Below, one piece after another: positions 13,556 to 21,362 of a stretch of DNA of 28,307 nt (position 1 is the first letter of the stretch; every line of letters starts with the position of its first letter). Under the pieces are notes generated by a model, which made no database searches, was not told the DNA's origin, and saw only the letters and a program-made list of their open reading frames with translations. The stretch comes from an uncultured Pseudoflavonifractor sp. (GTDB lineage: Bacteria; Bacillota; Clostridia; Oscillospirales; Oscillospiraceae). Both the position numbers and the translations under genes were made by a program. Location of the stretch: positions 1-28,307 of the forward strand of contig CANDEE010000019.1 of the NCBI GenBank assembly GCA_947383685.1, in the 5' to 3' direction.

Positions 13556-14200
13556 TTGACACTGGAAAACAAGCAGGGGATCACAGACCCCGCTGAACTG
13601 GCTAGGGTCGAGGAGCAGATCAGCAAAAGAAAGGCCGTGGAGCTGTTTGAGAGCGGGCGGTTAGATAGTTTGACCGCCGGAACATTCAGTGCCTTGGCTG
13701 AAATCCACAGGTATCTATTTGAGGACATATATGATTTTGCTGGAAAGATCCGGGAGGTCAATCTGGCAAAAGGCAGCTTCCGTTTTGCACCGGTCATGTA
13801 CCTGACGGCGGCCTTGGAGCATATTGACGCTATGCCTCAATCTACGTATGACCAAATTATTGAGAAGTACGTGGAAATGAATATAGCTCACCCCTTTCGG
13901 GAAGGAAACGGGCGCAGTACCAGGATTTGGCTGGATCTGATGCTGAAGCAGGAGCTCCACCAGGTCGTAGACTGGAGCCAGGTGGATAAAAACGATTATC
14001 TCCTGGCGATGGAGCGCAGTCCTATCAAAGATGTGGAAATTAAGTGCCTTTTGATGGCGGCTCTGACCGGGCAAATCAACAACCGGACTGTTTACATGAA
14101 GGGAATTGACGCCAGTTACCACTATGAGGGATACACCGCTTACAAGGCGGAGGAGCTTTCTTTGGATGAACCGGAGGAAGAATACGAATTAGAACCATAA
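13556..14200 (+). CDS. fic: Fic-domain protein (probable AMP-transferase)
   Basis: About 214 residues from the TTG at 13556, chosen because GAGGGAGGA lies just upstream and a promoter ends 34 bases before; the frame also reads open from 13379, which would overlap the previous gene. The Fic core motif HPFREGNGR is complete at residues 112-120, with the catalytic His and the phosphate-binding loop, preceded by an FEDIYDFAGKIREVNLAKG segment and FRFAPV typical of Fic proteins of the type carried by Firmicute mobile elements. Such enzymes usually transfer AMP to a target protein and are held in check by an inhibitory helix. None is obvious in the N-terminal 40 residues. It has its own promoter and terminator, so it is a separate expression unit, possibly a toxin or a host-modulating factor. 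Confidence 0.9.
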   Translation: MTLENKQGITDPAELARVEEQISKRKAVELFESGRLDSLTAGTFSALAEIHRYLFEDIYDFAGKIREVNLAKGSFRFAPVMYLTAALEHIDAMPQSTYDQIIEKYVEMNIAHPFREGNGRSTRIWLDLMLKQELHQVVDWSQVDKNDYLLAMERSPIKDVEIKCLLMAALTGQINNRTVYMKGIDASYHYEGYTAYKAEELSLDEPEEEYELEP

Positions 14201-14211
14201 GATAAGGTCAG

Positions 14212-14243
14212 AAAGCGCCAGCGTAAAGCTGGTGCTTTTTTTA
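14212..14243 (+). terminator. Intrinsic terminator after fic
   Basis: AAAGCgCCAGC pairs with GCTGGtGCTTT around gtaaa, followed by T7. It isolates the Fic unit from the transfer operon. Confidence 0.85.
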
Positions 14244-14266
14244 TTTCAGGGGAAAGGAGGCTAAAA

Positions 14267-14614
14267 ATGAATGTTGTCATTTGCAGTGCCCAAGATTCAG
14301 AAGCCGCCAAATTTGGCGTTCCGGCAGTCCATGCGCTGCAAAAAAGCCCACAGAATCCATTCTCCCGTGCCTGGGTAAAGCGGGCCGAATATCGGCTGCC
14401 GGATGGCTATACCGCTGTTGAAGGGGATGATGGAAAAACCGGTATCTACAATGCTGCTGGGCACCGCTGCCCTCTGATTGACAGCGTATACAGCGGCAGC
14501 AGTGAAGGGCGGCCTATTTTGGTTGATAAGGATCTCCCGGAAGGAAAACAGGTCATTTATTTGCACAAGGTATGTGATCTTACTTTGAAAATGCTGAAAA
14601 AGTTAGGAGGATAA
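14267..14614 (+). CDS. Small protein of unknown function heading the transfer operon
   Basis: 115 residues, no signal peptide or membrane segment, strong ribosome site (aaaggaggctaaaa). Contains YRLPDGYTAVEGDDGKTGIY, a beta-hairpin-like stretch; no family recognised. It follows the fic terminator and is separated from ssb by only four bases, so it is the first gene of the transfer operon. No convincing promoter was seen between the terminator and its start, so read-through or an internal promoter is possible. Confidence 0.7.
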   Translation: MNVVICSAQDSEAAKFGVPAVHALQKSPQNPFSRAWVKRAEYRLPDGYTAVEGDDGKTGIYNAAGHRCPLIDSVYSGSSEGRPILVDKDLPEGKQVIYLHKVCDLTLKMLKKLGG

Positions 14615-14618
14615 TAAA

Positions 14619-15038
14619 GTGCTGAACAGAGTTTGCATTGTGGGACGGCTGACTGCTATTCCGGAATACAGGCTGACCGCCGCCCAAATCCCGGTAGCGT
14701 CTTTCGGTCTGGCAGTGGAGCGTGATTATAAAAATAGGGAAACCGGAGAAAGGCAGACGGATTTTTTCGACGTCACCGCTTGGCGTGGCTTGGCTGATTT
14801 TATCACAAAATATTTCAATAAAGGTGATAAGGTTATCGTGGACGGACGTTTGGAGAAAAACACCTGGACAGATGGTGATGGCTATAAGCGTAAAAAGGTT
14901 GTCATTGTGGCGGAAAACATCTACTTTGCACAGTCCAAGACTGGGGAGAAACCTCCCGTTGAGCTCCCCGGTGAGCCGGATTCTGGCGAAGCAGAGGATT
15001 TTTCCAACGACCTCTCATGGGAGGGGTCTGAACAGTGA
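14619..15038 (+). CDS. ssb: Single-stranded DNA-binding protein
   Basis: 139 residues from a GTG start with AGGAGG upstream. An OB fold of the bacterial SSB family is clear: MLNRVCIVGRLTAIPEYRLT at the start, FGLAVERDYKN, DFFDVTAWRGLADFITKYFN, KGDKVIVDGRLEKNTW and KRKKVVIVAENIYF. The acidic C-terminal tail ends in WEGSEQ instead of the usual DDDIPF tip that recruits partner proteins, so it may not bind the host replisome in the normal way. Mobile elements often carry an SSB to coat incoming single-stranded transfer DNA. Its stop overlaps the next start as GTGA, which ties it to the coupling-protein genes. Confidence 0.95.
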   Translation: MLNRVCIVGRLTAIPEYRLTAAQIPVASFGLAVERDYKNRETGERQTDFFDVTAWRGLADFITKYFNKGDKVIVDGRLEKNTWTDGDGYKRKKVVIVAENIYFAQSKTGEKPPVELPGEPDSGEAEDFSNDLSWEGSEQ

Positions 15039-15469
15039 AACGACGCCTTACGGCGGCAGCAATTACGCTGCTGCTTTTTTCATGCTTTGCTGTCTGTTTG
15101 GCCTATAACGTCCACCAATTACTCTCCCGCCAGCTTTCCTTTTCCTGGCGTATGATCGTCTGCATTTTAGCGGTAATCCGGGATCCGGTGGTAAGGACTT
15201 GGTTTTTCCTTTTGGAAGGCTGTGCTTTGCTGCTGGTATTTTGGATGGTCTTCAGCCGGGAGTACATTAAGTACAAAAGCAAGATGGTTCACGTGTGCCT
15301 TGATATTAAGACCCCGGCTGCGGAGGGGCAGGGACAGTATGGCACGGCCCATTGGTTGTCTAAGCAGGACAAAGAGAAAGCATTTACCGTTGTCCATGTG
15401 GATATCAACTCCCCCTGTCTCCAACAACTAAAAGCCTGTGGCCGGGATGATCTGGAGGGATGCTTATGA
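15035..15469 (+). CDS. Membrane subunit of a split VirD4-type coupling protein
   Basis: 144 residues with two transmembrane segments (about residues 6-28 and 60-80) and a soluble part containing YGTAHWLSKQDKEKAF, which matches the YGSARWxTxxD strand found between membrane anchor and ATPase of VirD4/TraG coupling proteins. The ATPase domain follows in the next gene, whose ATG overlaps this TGA (ATGA). In relatives this is one polypeptide. Here the membrane anchor and motor are made as two proteins from coupled genes. The alternative, a sequencing frameshift, is less likely because the stop and start form a clean ATGA overlap. Confidence 0.75.
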   Translation: MKRRLTAAAITLLLFSCFAVCLAYNVHQLLSRQLSFSWRMIVCILAVIRDPVVRTWFFLLEGCALLLVFWMVFSREYIKYKSKMVHVCLDIKTPAAEGQGQYGTAHWLSKQDKEKAFTVVHVDINSPCLQQLKACGRDDLEGCL

Positions 15470-16938
15470 AGCTGTCCGCATTGAAAAAGGGTGGTATCGT
15501 ACTGGGAATGTCCGAAGATAGATCTCAGCTCTACTGCAATATGGATGATACCCACACTCTGGTGATCGGCGCTACCCGATGTGGCAAGTCTCGGCACATA
15601 GTTCTCCCCAGTCTTTGCGTTCAGGCCCTTGCCGGGGAAAGCATGGTGTTAATGGATCCCAAGGCTGAGCTGTATCTTTACACATACCCCTTCCTGGAGA
15701 GGCTGGGGTATGAGGTTGTGACCATTGACTTTAAAAACCCGCTGAAAAGCAGTCGCTACAATTTCTTGCAGCCGGTAATTGACGCTGTCAACCTGGGAGA
15801 AACCGCTTTAGCAGTATCCCGGGCCAGAGATATTGCCTTTATGCTGGTTCCTGACCGCCCCGAAACCCATACAGATCCTCTTTGGGTCAATGGTGAACGA
15901 GCTATCCTAACTGCCAGTATTCTGGCGGTGGTAGTGGATAATTCCCGGCGGCCTGAGTACCAAAACCTAGCCAATGTCTATCAGTTTGTCGTGGAAATGG
16001 GCCGTTCTGGCCCAAAGGGAGAGCTGCCTTTATCCCGGTATTTGGCTGGCCTACCTGCCGACCATCCGGCCAGACTGGTAGCTGGGATCTCGGAAGTGGC
16101 TCCCCAAAAGACCCGCAGCAGCTTCTTTGCTTCCGGCGGAAGCACATTGAACATATTTACCGATCCGGCGATCCACACCATGACGGCGGCCACCGATTTT
16201 GACCTCTACACCACTGGGGAGCGAAAACGGGCCATCTTTATTATCCTTCCAGATCACAAGGGCACCTATTACCCTATAGCTTCTCTGTTTATCTATCAGC
16301 ACTATCAGGCGTTGGTAGATTGCTGTGATAAGTATGGTGGGCGGTTGCCTCAAAGGGTAAATTTCATGTGCGATGAGTTTGGTAACTTTGTAAAGATCCC
16401 AGATTTTGATAAGTTTATGACCGTCGGCGGTGGGCGGGGCATCCGGTTCCACCTGTTCCTGCAGGACTTTAACCAGTTGGATGAAAAGTATGGCGACAAG
16501 GTGGGACGAACCATCCGGGCCAACGCTGAGACCTGGATATACTTACAGACCGACAACGATAATACGTTGGAGGAGCTGTCCAAGAAGCTGGGCAAGTATA
16601 CGGTCAAGTCTCCCAGCCTGTCCGGCAGCACTGGAGGCAACACCTCTGCCAGCTACAACCTTACCGGGCGGGATTTGCTGATGCCGGAGGAGATTAAACG
16701 GATCCAGCGGCCCTATCAACTGGTGACATCCAGGGCAGCGCCCTGTGTTATGTATGCGCCGGATCTGTCCAAAACCATCTGGAACGATATGCTGGGTCTG
16801 GGAGATATTGAACACAATCGAAAGGTCATTACGACCCGAAACGCCAGACGTCCCACCAGAGAAGTACGCACAGCCTACTGGGGGATATGGAAAAAGTATC
16901 AACTACTAATGAACAGTGAGAGGGGAAATGAATTATGA
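15466..16938 (+). CDS. virD4: VirD4/TraG-type coupling ATPase, soluble part
   Basis: About 490 residues, T4SS-DNA_transf family. Walker A is GATRCGKSRH (residues 35-44), Walker B is CDEFGNF (about 301-308), and the motif following it, GGGRGIRFHLFLQDFNQLDE, is characteristic of conjugative coupling proteins. The early KKGGIVLG strand and the DPKAELY loop also fit. It should be a hexameric motor that takes the MobL relaxase with its strand to the translocation channel. The start is the ATG at 15466, overlapping the upstream stop by four bases; an ATG two codons earlier (15460) is also open. It lacks its own membrane anchor, which the preceding gene supplies. The next gene also overlaps by four bases. 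Confidence 0.92.
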   Translation: MKLSALKKGGIVLGMSEDRSQLYCNMDDTHTLVIGATRCGKSRHIVLPSLCVQALAGESMVLMDPKAELYLYTYPFLERLGYEVVTIDFKNPLKSSRYNFLQPVIDAVNLGETALAVSRARDIAFMLVPDRPETHTDPLWVNGERAILTASILAVVVDNSRRPEYQNLANVYQFVVEMGRSGPKGELPLSRYLAGLPADHPARLVAGISEVAPQKTRSSFFASGGSTLNIFTDPAIHTMTAATDFDLYTTGERKRAIFIILPDHKGTYYPIASLFIYQHYQALVDCCDKYGGRLPQRVNFMCDEFGNFVKIPDFDKFMTVGGGRGIRFHLFLQDFNQLDEKYGDKVGRTIRANAETWIYLQTDNDNTLEELSKKLGKYTVKSPSLSGSTGGNTSASYNLTGRDLLMPEEIKRIQRPYQLVTSRAAPCVMYAPDLSKTIWNDMLGLGDIEHNRKVITTRNARRPTREVRTAYWGIWKKYQLLMNSERGNEL

Positions 16939-17246
16939 AAAGGAAATTGCTTATGACCGCTGCCATCCTATCCATGCTAGTAATTCCGGCCTCGGCAGCG
17001 GGAGGGTTTGCAAGCAGTACGCTTGCGGTAGGGATCAAAAACATGGTCAATGATGTGTCTACTTACCTGGTGATCCTGTGCCCTGTCATCGGCGGCGCTT
17101 CTGCCGTCTATTTCCTGATTCGCCGGAGCATGGCCGATGAGCAGGACGGTAAAATGTGGGATAAGCGGATCAAAATGGCAATCCTTTGCGGAGTTGCCGG
17201 TATGCTGGTCAGTGGGATCATTGCCATGGTATCCAGCTATTTTTAA
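16935..17246 (+). CDS. VirB2-like pilin subunit
   Basis: 103 residues. A signal peptide (MTAAILSMLVIPASA, cut after ASA near residue 21) is followed by two hydrophobic segments (about 35-58 and 78-100) with a short charged loop (RRSMADEQDGKMWDKRIKMA) between. This is the TrbC/VirB2 layout of conjugative T4SS pilins. The gene lies directly between the coupling ATPase (ATGA overlap) and the VirB6-like gene, as in Firmicute conjugative elements. The presence of this classical subunit beside a separate Flp-like pilin at 25278 is unusual. Confidence 0.8.
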   Translation: MKRKLLMTAAILSMLVIPASAAGGFASSTLAVGIKNMVNDVSTYLVILCPVIGGASAVYFLIRRSMADEQDGKMWDKRIKMAILCGVAGMLVSGIIAMVSSYF

Positions 17247-17257
17247 GGACAGACACT

Positions 17258-18190
17258 ATGACAGAGATTATCCAAGGCTTTTTTGTGGATTTGGTAAACT
17301 CCACTGTGGACGCATTTGACAAACAACTGATGACTTCCTTTGAAAGTGTGCTAAGAGTGGAAACACTGGCTGGAGGAAACACAGTCCTTTCATCTGGCTC
17401 TATCGAAAAAATTTATCAGTATATTTATCTGTTTGTCTCTGCTCTTATCGTTCTGAAATTTCTGTATAAGGGCTTTACAATCTATGTCCTCTGGCGGGAC
17501 GGCGACGCAGATTCCAGCCCTCAGGATATGCTAATCGGAGCTATTCAGGCAATTGTTGTGATTATAGCGTTTCCTACGATTTATAACATCATGGCAAATG
17601 TGACATCTGAATTTGCTAGTACGATCATGTCACTGATTCGGTTGCCTTCAAGTGGCCCATCCTCTGCAGGAGGAACAGGGGTTGGCGAGGCGTTTGCACT
17701 GATCCCACTCGTTGGCATGGGGCTGACTGACATCATTATCTTGCTGATTTACCTTATCTTGTTTGCTGTCCTATATGTAAAGCTACTCCAGAGGGGTTTT
17801 GAGCTGCTAATCCTTCGCCTTGGGGTTCCTTTTGCTTGCATAGGACTTTTGGATAGTGACTATGGTGTGTGGAAGTCCTACATACAGGTCCTCCTCAAAA
17901 CACTGTTTACCAGTGTGATACAGCTTGTTGCCATGAGCGTGTCGCTGACGATGGTAGCGACTGGGCACATTATCTTGGACAATGCTACTTACAAATTCCT
18001 GTTTTCCGCTGACGGCAGGAATCTTCAGGAGACGGCTGATGTATTTCAGCTCACCGCTGCAGAGCAAAATATCCTCCTTGCCGGAGAGCGGGGCAAAGCG
18101 CTTTGCCTACTTGGCCGCCAGCACGTCCACGTGGATTTTGATTTACCTGATTATAAGCTGGAACTGATGGGCAAAGGGGGCGGACGATGA
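17258..18190 (+). CDS. VirB6/TrbL-like polytopic membrane protein
   Basis: 310 residues from the ATG at 17258 (an earlier in-frame ATG at 17186 lies inside the previous gene). About six hydrophobic segments: near residues 48-66, 88-108, 134-152, 155-175, 180-200 and 215-240. This fits the VirB6/TrbL inner-membrane channel subunit of conjugative systems, with the loop LRLGVPFACIGLLDSDYGVW typical of Firmicute forms. It is preceded by a weak ribosome site after the pilin gene and overlaps the next start as ATGA. It probably forms the membrane channel through which the DNA passes. Confidence 0.8.
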   Translation: MTEIIQGFFVDLVNSTVDAFDKQLMTSFESVLRVETLAGGNTVLSSGSIEKIYQYIYLFVSALIVLKFLYKGFTIYVLWRDGDADSSPQDMLIGAIQAIVVIIAFPTIYNIMANVTSEFASTIMSLIRLPSSGPSSAGGTGVGEAFALIPLVGMGLTDIIILLIYLILFAVLYVKLLQRGFELLILRLGVPFACIGLLDSDYGVWKSYIQVLLKTLFTSVIQLVAMSVSLTMVATGHIILDNATYKFLFSADGRNLQETADVFQLTAAEQNILLAGERGKALCLLGRQHVHVDFDLPDYKLELMGKGGGR

Positions 18191-18939
18191 GCGCTAAGAC
18201 CGCCTTACTGATTTTAAGGCTGTTGAACCATGAGGACGGGCAGAAAACTCTGCGGATAGTGCTTATTTCCTTGACAGCCGTCTTTACGGCCATTATCCTT
18301 CTCTTTGCCGCTGTACTTAATATTTTGATGGCCCCCTTCCAATACGATGGGATCCTTGGGGAGTTTCAGGAAAAATACTCCTACCTGGTAGCGGAGCAAG
18401 AGCCGTTTGGTGATCCAATGACAGAGGAGGAGATCAAGGATATGGTGGCTGCTGCCGCTACAGATGATCCAAACCGCCAGGAGATCCTGCGAACTGCCCT
18501 GGCTCTGGTGGGCCGTGTGCCCTATTTCTGGGGCGGCAAATCCGCCGCCGGCTGGAACGATAAATGGAACACACTCCAAATGGTGACGGCTCCAGGTGTT
18601 TCCTCCTCCGGTTCTCTGCGGCCCTATGGGCTGGACTGTTCCGGCTTTACTGACTGGGTTTGGAGGACAGCCGGATTTAAAAGCATTGGCAGCGGCGTCC
18701 ATGCTCAATTCTGGGCCAGCACTCTGATTGATGAGGAGGATCTGCAGCCTGGGGATCTGGTATTCAAAAACTGGCCAGATAATAACGTTATTAACCATGT
18801 AGGAATCTACTACGGCAAAGGCGACAATGGCAAAAACCTGTATATCCACTGCTCTGCCGGCGGCGGGGGTGTGGTGATGGACAATTATAGCGGCTTCAAG
18901 CTATGGGGCCGCCCACCATTTGAAGAAAAGGAGAAATGA
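18187..18939 (+). CDS. Membrane-anchored NlpC/P60 peptidoglycan hydrolase
   Basis: 250 residues. One transmembrane anchor at about residues 24-50, then a helical linker and an NlpC/P60 domain (about 98-250). The catalytic triad is C151 (GLDCSGFTDWVWR), H204 (NVINHVGIYYG) and H221 (NLYIHCSAGGG). The insert before the Cys (NDKWNTLQMVTAPGVSSSGS) is characteristic of the hydrolases encoded in Firmicute conjugation operons, where they act like VirB1 and open the wall for the apparatus. The gene overlaps the VirB6-like gene by four bases and ends just before the Tad genes, bridging the T4SS and Tad halves of the operon. Confidence 0.9.
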   Translation: MSAKTALLILRLLNHEDGQKTLRIVLISLTAVFTAIILLFAAVLNILMAPFQYDGILGEFQEKYSYLVAEQEPFGDPMTEEEIKDMVAAAATDDPNRQEILRTALALVGRVPYFWGGKSAAGWNDKWNTLQMVTAPGVSSSGSLRPYGLDCSGFTDWVWRTAGFKSIGSGVHAQFWASTLIDEEDLQPGDLVFKNWPDNNVINHVGIYYGKGDNGKNLYIHCSAGGGGVVMDNYSGFKLWGRPPFEEKEK

Positions 18940-19969
18940 GGCATTGCTTCAAGTTTACTATATTGCTTCGCCAGAGCGGGAGCATCGGTTTAAGCCGGTA
19001 TTTGAACAGTTGGATGTCGTGGCCACTTTTTTCCCTGTCGTGACCGTTCCTTCCCTTACCGCATTTATCGCACGGGATAAGGCGATCAACCAGCAGAACT
19101 TTATCTTTTGCGACCTATCGGATGCAGCCTGGTCTGATGAACATATCCTGAGCGCCGTACAAATGCTGCGGCGCTTTACTGTTGTTCAGCCGGTGTTTCT
19201 GGCCTCTCCCGGAGAGCGTACTACCACCCTCTATAAAGCACTTGCGGAATTTCGGGTCGATGGACTTATTGCTGACAGCGGTGACCCCTCGGAGATTCTT
19301 GCCGCTGTTCTTCGAGGAGACGGCGGATATGTGCGGCGGCTGGCTGCGGTTCAGAATGCTGTGGTAGAGGTCGCAAATAAGCAAGTATCTCCCTTAATGA
19401 TTCCTCCGGGGCTGGTAATAGATGTGGCTGTGGGTGGTGCCCAAGCTCGTGTGGGAACCACCACTCAGGCTATCGCCCTATACCATTACCTGGGCAGTCT
19501 TGGCTTTCACCCTGTGCTGCTTAACCAGGGGCAGGTGTCATTGACTGCTATGCTGGAACTTTACCAGGATCGTACGGTGACACAGGAAAATTATGTGGAG
19601 GTTAATGGAATCCGCATCACGATGGAACGGTCTCCCTCTTTTGACGCCTATATTTTTGATTACGGTGTTTTGTCCCAGGAATGGGCAGAGCCCTTTTGTG
19701 GTGCTGATCTGTCTATTCTGGTAGGCGGTGTGAAACCATGGGAGCTGCCTTTGCTGGCTGCAGCTCAAAACATTGCCTTACAGGGAAAACCTCAGCATAT
19801 GGTTACGCTGTTGTCCTTTGCTGCCCCGGACGATGTGGGAGAAGTGCGGGAGTACCTGGGAAAGTGCGGAGCGGTGGCCTACCACCCGGATATCTGGGCT
19901 CCAGGCAGTGACAGCGTATACCGCTCTACTATACTTCCCGCCCTACGGCAGATATGTGGGCAAAGCTAA
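18920..19969 (+). CDS. TadZ/CpaE-like protein with an atypical P-loop
   Basis: 349 residues from ATG 18920; a TTG at 18944 with GGAG upstream may be the true start. The N-terminal 130 residues resemble a response-receiver-like fold of TadZ proteins (NFIFCDLSDAAW, VVQPVFLASPGERTTT). The C-terminal part has a MinD-like layout in which the Walker A is VGGAQARVGTTTQAIALY, with VGTTT in place of GKTT, so the signature lysine is absent. It may bind but poorly hydrolyse nucleotide. In Tad systems TadZ localises the pilus machine at the pole. A second, intact MinD/TadZ-like gene lies at 21359. Confidence 0.7.
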   Translation: MKKRRNEALLQVYYIASPEREHRFKPVFEQLDVVATFFPVVTVPSLTAFIARDKAINQQNFIFCDLSDAAWSDEHILSAVQMLRRFTVVQPVFLASPGERTTTLYKALAEFRVDGLIADSGDPSEILAAVLRGDGGYVRRLAAVQNAVVEVANKQVSPLMIPPGLVIDVAVGGAQARVGTTTQAIALYHYLGSLGFHPVLLNQGQVSLTAMLELYQDRTVTQENYVEVNGIRITMERSPSFDAYIFDYGVLSQEWAEPFCGADLSILVGGVKPWELPLLAAAQNIALQGKPQHMVTLLSFAAPDDVGEVREYLGKCGAVAYHPDIWAPGSDSVYRSTILPALRQICGQS

Positions 19970-20385
19970 TGTGGATATACCTGTTGGCGGGAATCATTCT
20001 GGCAGCGGCGGCTTGGCAGGATGCGGTATCCCATACGATTCAAAAATACGTAATTGTTTTGCTGTTGGTTTGTGGGGTGCTACGTGGAATATGGGAACAA
20101 AAACTGTTGGATGGAGCTATTGGGCTTTTTGCCTGCGGAGTGCCTATACTGCTTTTGTCGGTCACTCCTCGGCATGGTGACATTGGTGGGGGCGATGTCA
20201 AGCTGTGTGCTGCTTTGGGTGCTCTCCTTGGTCCCTTTAATGGGAGTCTTGTTATTTTAATTGCTCTTATGGGATTATCTCTTTGGGGGCTGTGCACACA
20301 AAAAGCAGGCAAGCCAATTCAATATGCGCCCTTTGTTTTACCCGCTTATATGGCGGTTATTTTTTTACAGGAAGGAATGATTTGA
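19969..20385 (+). CDS. tadV: A24 prepilin peptidase (TadV/CpaA-like)
   Basis: About 138 residues with five hydrophobic stretches. The two catalytic aspartates of the A24 peptidase family are visible: WQD (residues 16-18) and the GxGD-type site GDIGGGDVKLCAALG (about 64-78). It should cut the leader of the Flp-like pilin (25278) and the two pseudopilins. I start at ATG 19969, which overlaps the upstream stop as TAATG; an ATG five codons earlier is also open. It lacks the N-methyltransferase half found in PilD, as is usual for TadV. Confidence 0.9.
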   Translation: MWIYLLAGIILAAAAWQDAVSHTIQKYVIVLLLVCGVLRGIWEQKLLDGAIGLFACGVPILLLSVTPRHGDIGGGDVKLCAALGALLGPFNGSLVILIALMGLSLWGLCTQKAGKPIQYAPFVLPAYMAVIFLQEGMI

Positions 20386-21362
20386 TGCTTTTTAAAAAGC
20401 AAAAAGGATCGACAAAAGATTTGGTTTATGGAAATGCCTCAGAGCCGGAGCCGGTTCGGGAGAGCACTTCCAAATTTAAGAAGAAGGAAAAGAAAGCCAA
20501 GCCTCAAAAGGAGCGCCAGGGGATGGGAGGTTTGTTGCGGAATAAGGTCCTGTGGGGAACGCTGTGTATCATTGCTGCGTTGCTGCTGGCCTTTGTCGGT
20601 GTACCGATGGCCCAAGAGAAGGCTGCAGCTCTGGCTCCGGTGGTGGTCTTAAAGAATGATGTGCCCATAGGCACCCAGTTGACCAGAGAAATGCTGGCGG
20701 TGGTGGAGATCGGGGCAAGTGGCGTACCCCGAAATGCGATCTCCAGCATTTCGGACGCTGCCGGAAAGTATATGGCAACCATTGGGCTGGCTGACGATAT
20801 CCTGACCGGGAAGCGCTTGTCCGACAACTACCCCACAGATGACCCAGAGCTATTGGCCCTGCCGGAGGGAAAGGTAGCCATGGCGGTTGCGTTGGACAGC
20901 TTGGAGCAAAGCGTGGCCAGTAAGCTACGGGCCGGGGACCTTATTCAGCTTTTTGCCGTCATGAATGATACTCTGGATGCCACTGATGATCTGGTGGCAA
21001 TGGTGGTACCGGAGCTGAGGGCGGTGGAGGTGTTGAACGTTACCAACAACGCCGCCGTCAATATCTCAGACCAGGATGACCCCCTGGATCCTGACGAGGA
21101 CCGGCAGATCACTACAGTGGTACTTGCAGTGAATCAGCAGCAGGCGGCAGCATTGGCGGGACTTACCGTCAATGCCCATCTTCACTCTGCCCTGGTCCTC
21201 CGGGGAAGCGAGACCGGAAAAGCAGCGCTTTTAGCGGCTCAGGAGGAGTATTTTTCCTCCCTGAAGGTAGAGGACCCTGATGAGCCTGGGACGGAAGCAG
21301 AGGATAGCGGACAGGCTGGGGCTGAAGTGGCTACTGGCCCGGAGGGAGAGGAGGATACATGA
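20385..21362 (+). CDS. cpaB: CpaB/RcpC-like SAF-domain pilus assembly protein
   Basis: About 325 residues from ATG 20385 (TGATG overlap with the previous gene, GGAAGGA upstream). A basic cytoplasmic start (FKKKEKKAKPQKERQ) precedes one transmembrane segment (about 60-80) and a periplasm-like extracytoplasmic SAF domain (VVVLKNDVPIGTQLTREMLA, about 90-140) followed by the CpaB C-terminal fold (PEGKVAMAVALDSLEQSVASKLRAGDLIQL). The very acidic tail (DPDEPGTEAEDSGQAG) is low complexity. CpaB stabilises the Tad pilus base; in Gram-positive systems it sits outside the membrane. Confidence 0.85.
   Translation: MLFKKQKGSTKDLVYGNASEPEPVRESTSKFKKKEKKAKPQKERQGMGGLLRNKVLWGTLCIIAALLLAFVGVPMAQEKAAALAPVVVLKNDVPIGTQLTREMLAVVEIGASGVPRNAISSISDAAGKYMATIGLADDILTGKRLSDNYPTDDPELLALPEGKVAMAVALDSLEQSVASKLRAGDLIQLFAVMNDTLDATDDLVAMVVPELRAVEVLNVTNNAAVNISDQDDPLDPDEDRQITTVVLAVNQQQAAALAGLTVNAHLHSALVLRGSETGKAALLAAQEEYFSSLKVEDPDEPGTEAEDSGQAGAEVATGPEGEEDT

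Noticed and set aside
18936..19020. ATG at 18936 overlapping the NlpC stop (ATGA) as the TadZ-like start
   Set aside because: It is in a different frame and soon meets a stop; the TadZ-like frame uses ATG 18920 or TTG 18944.
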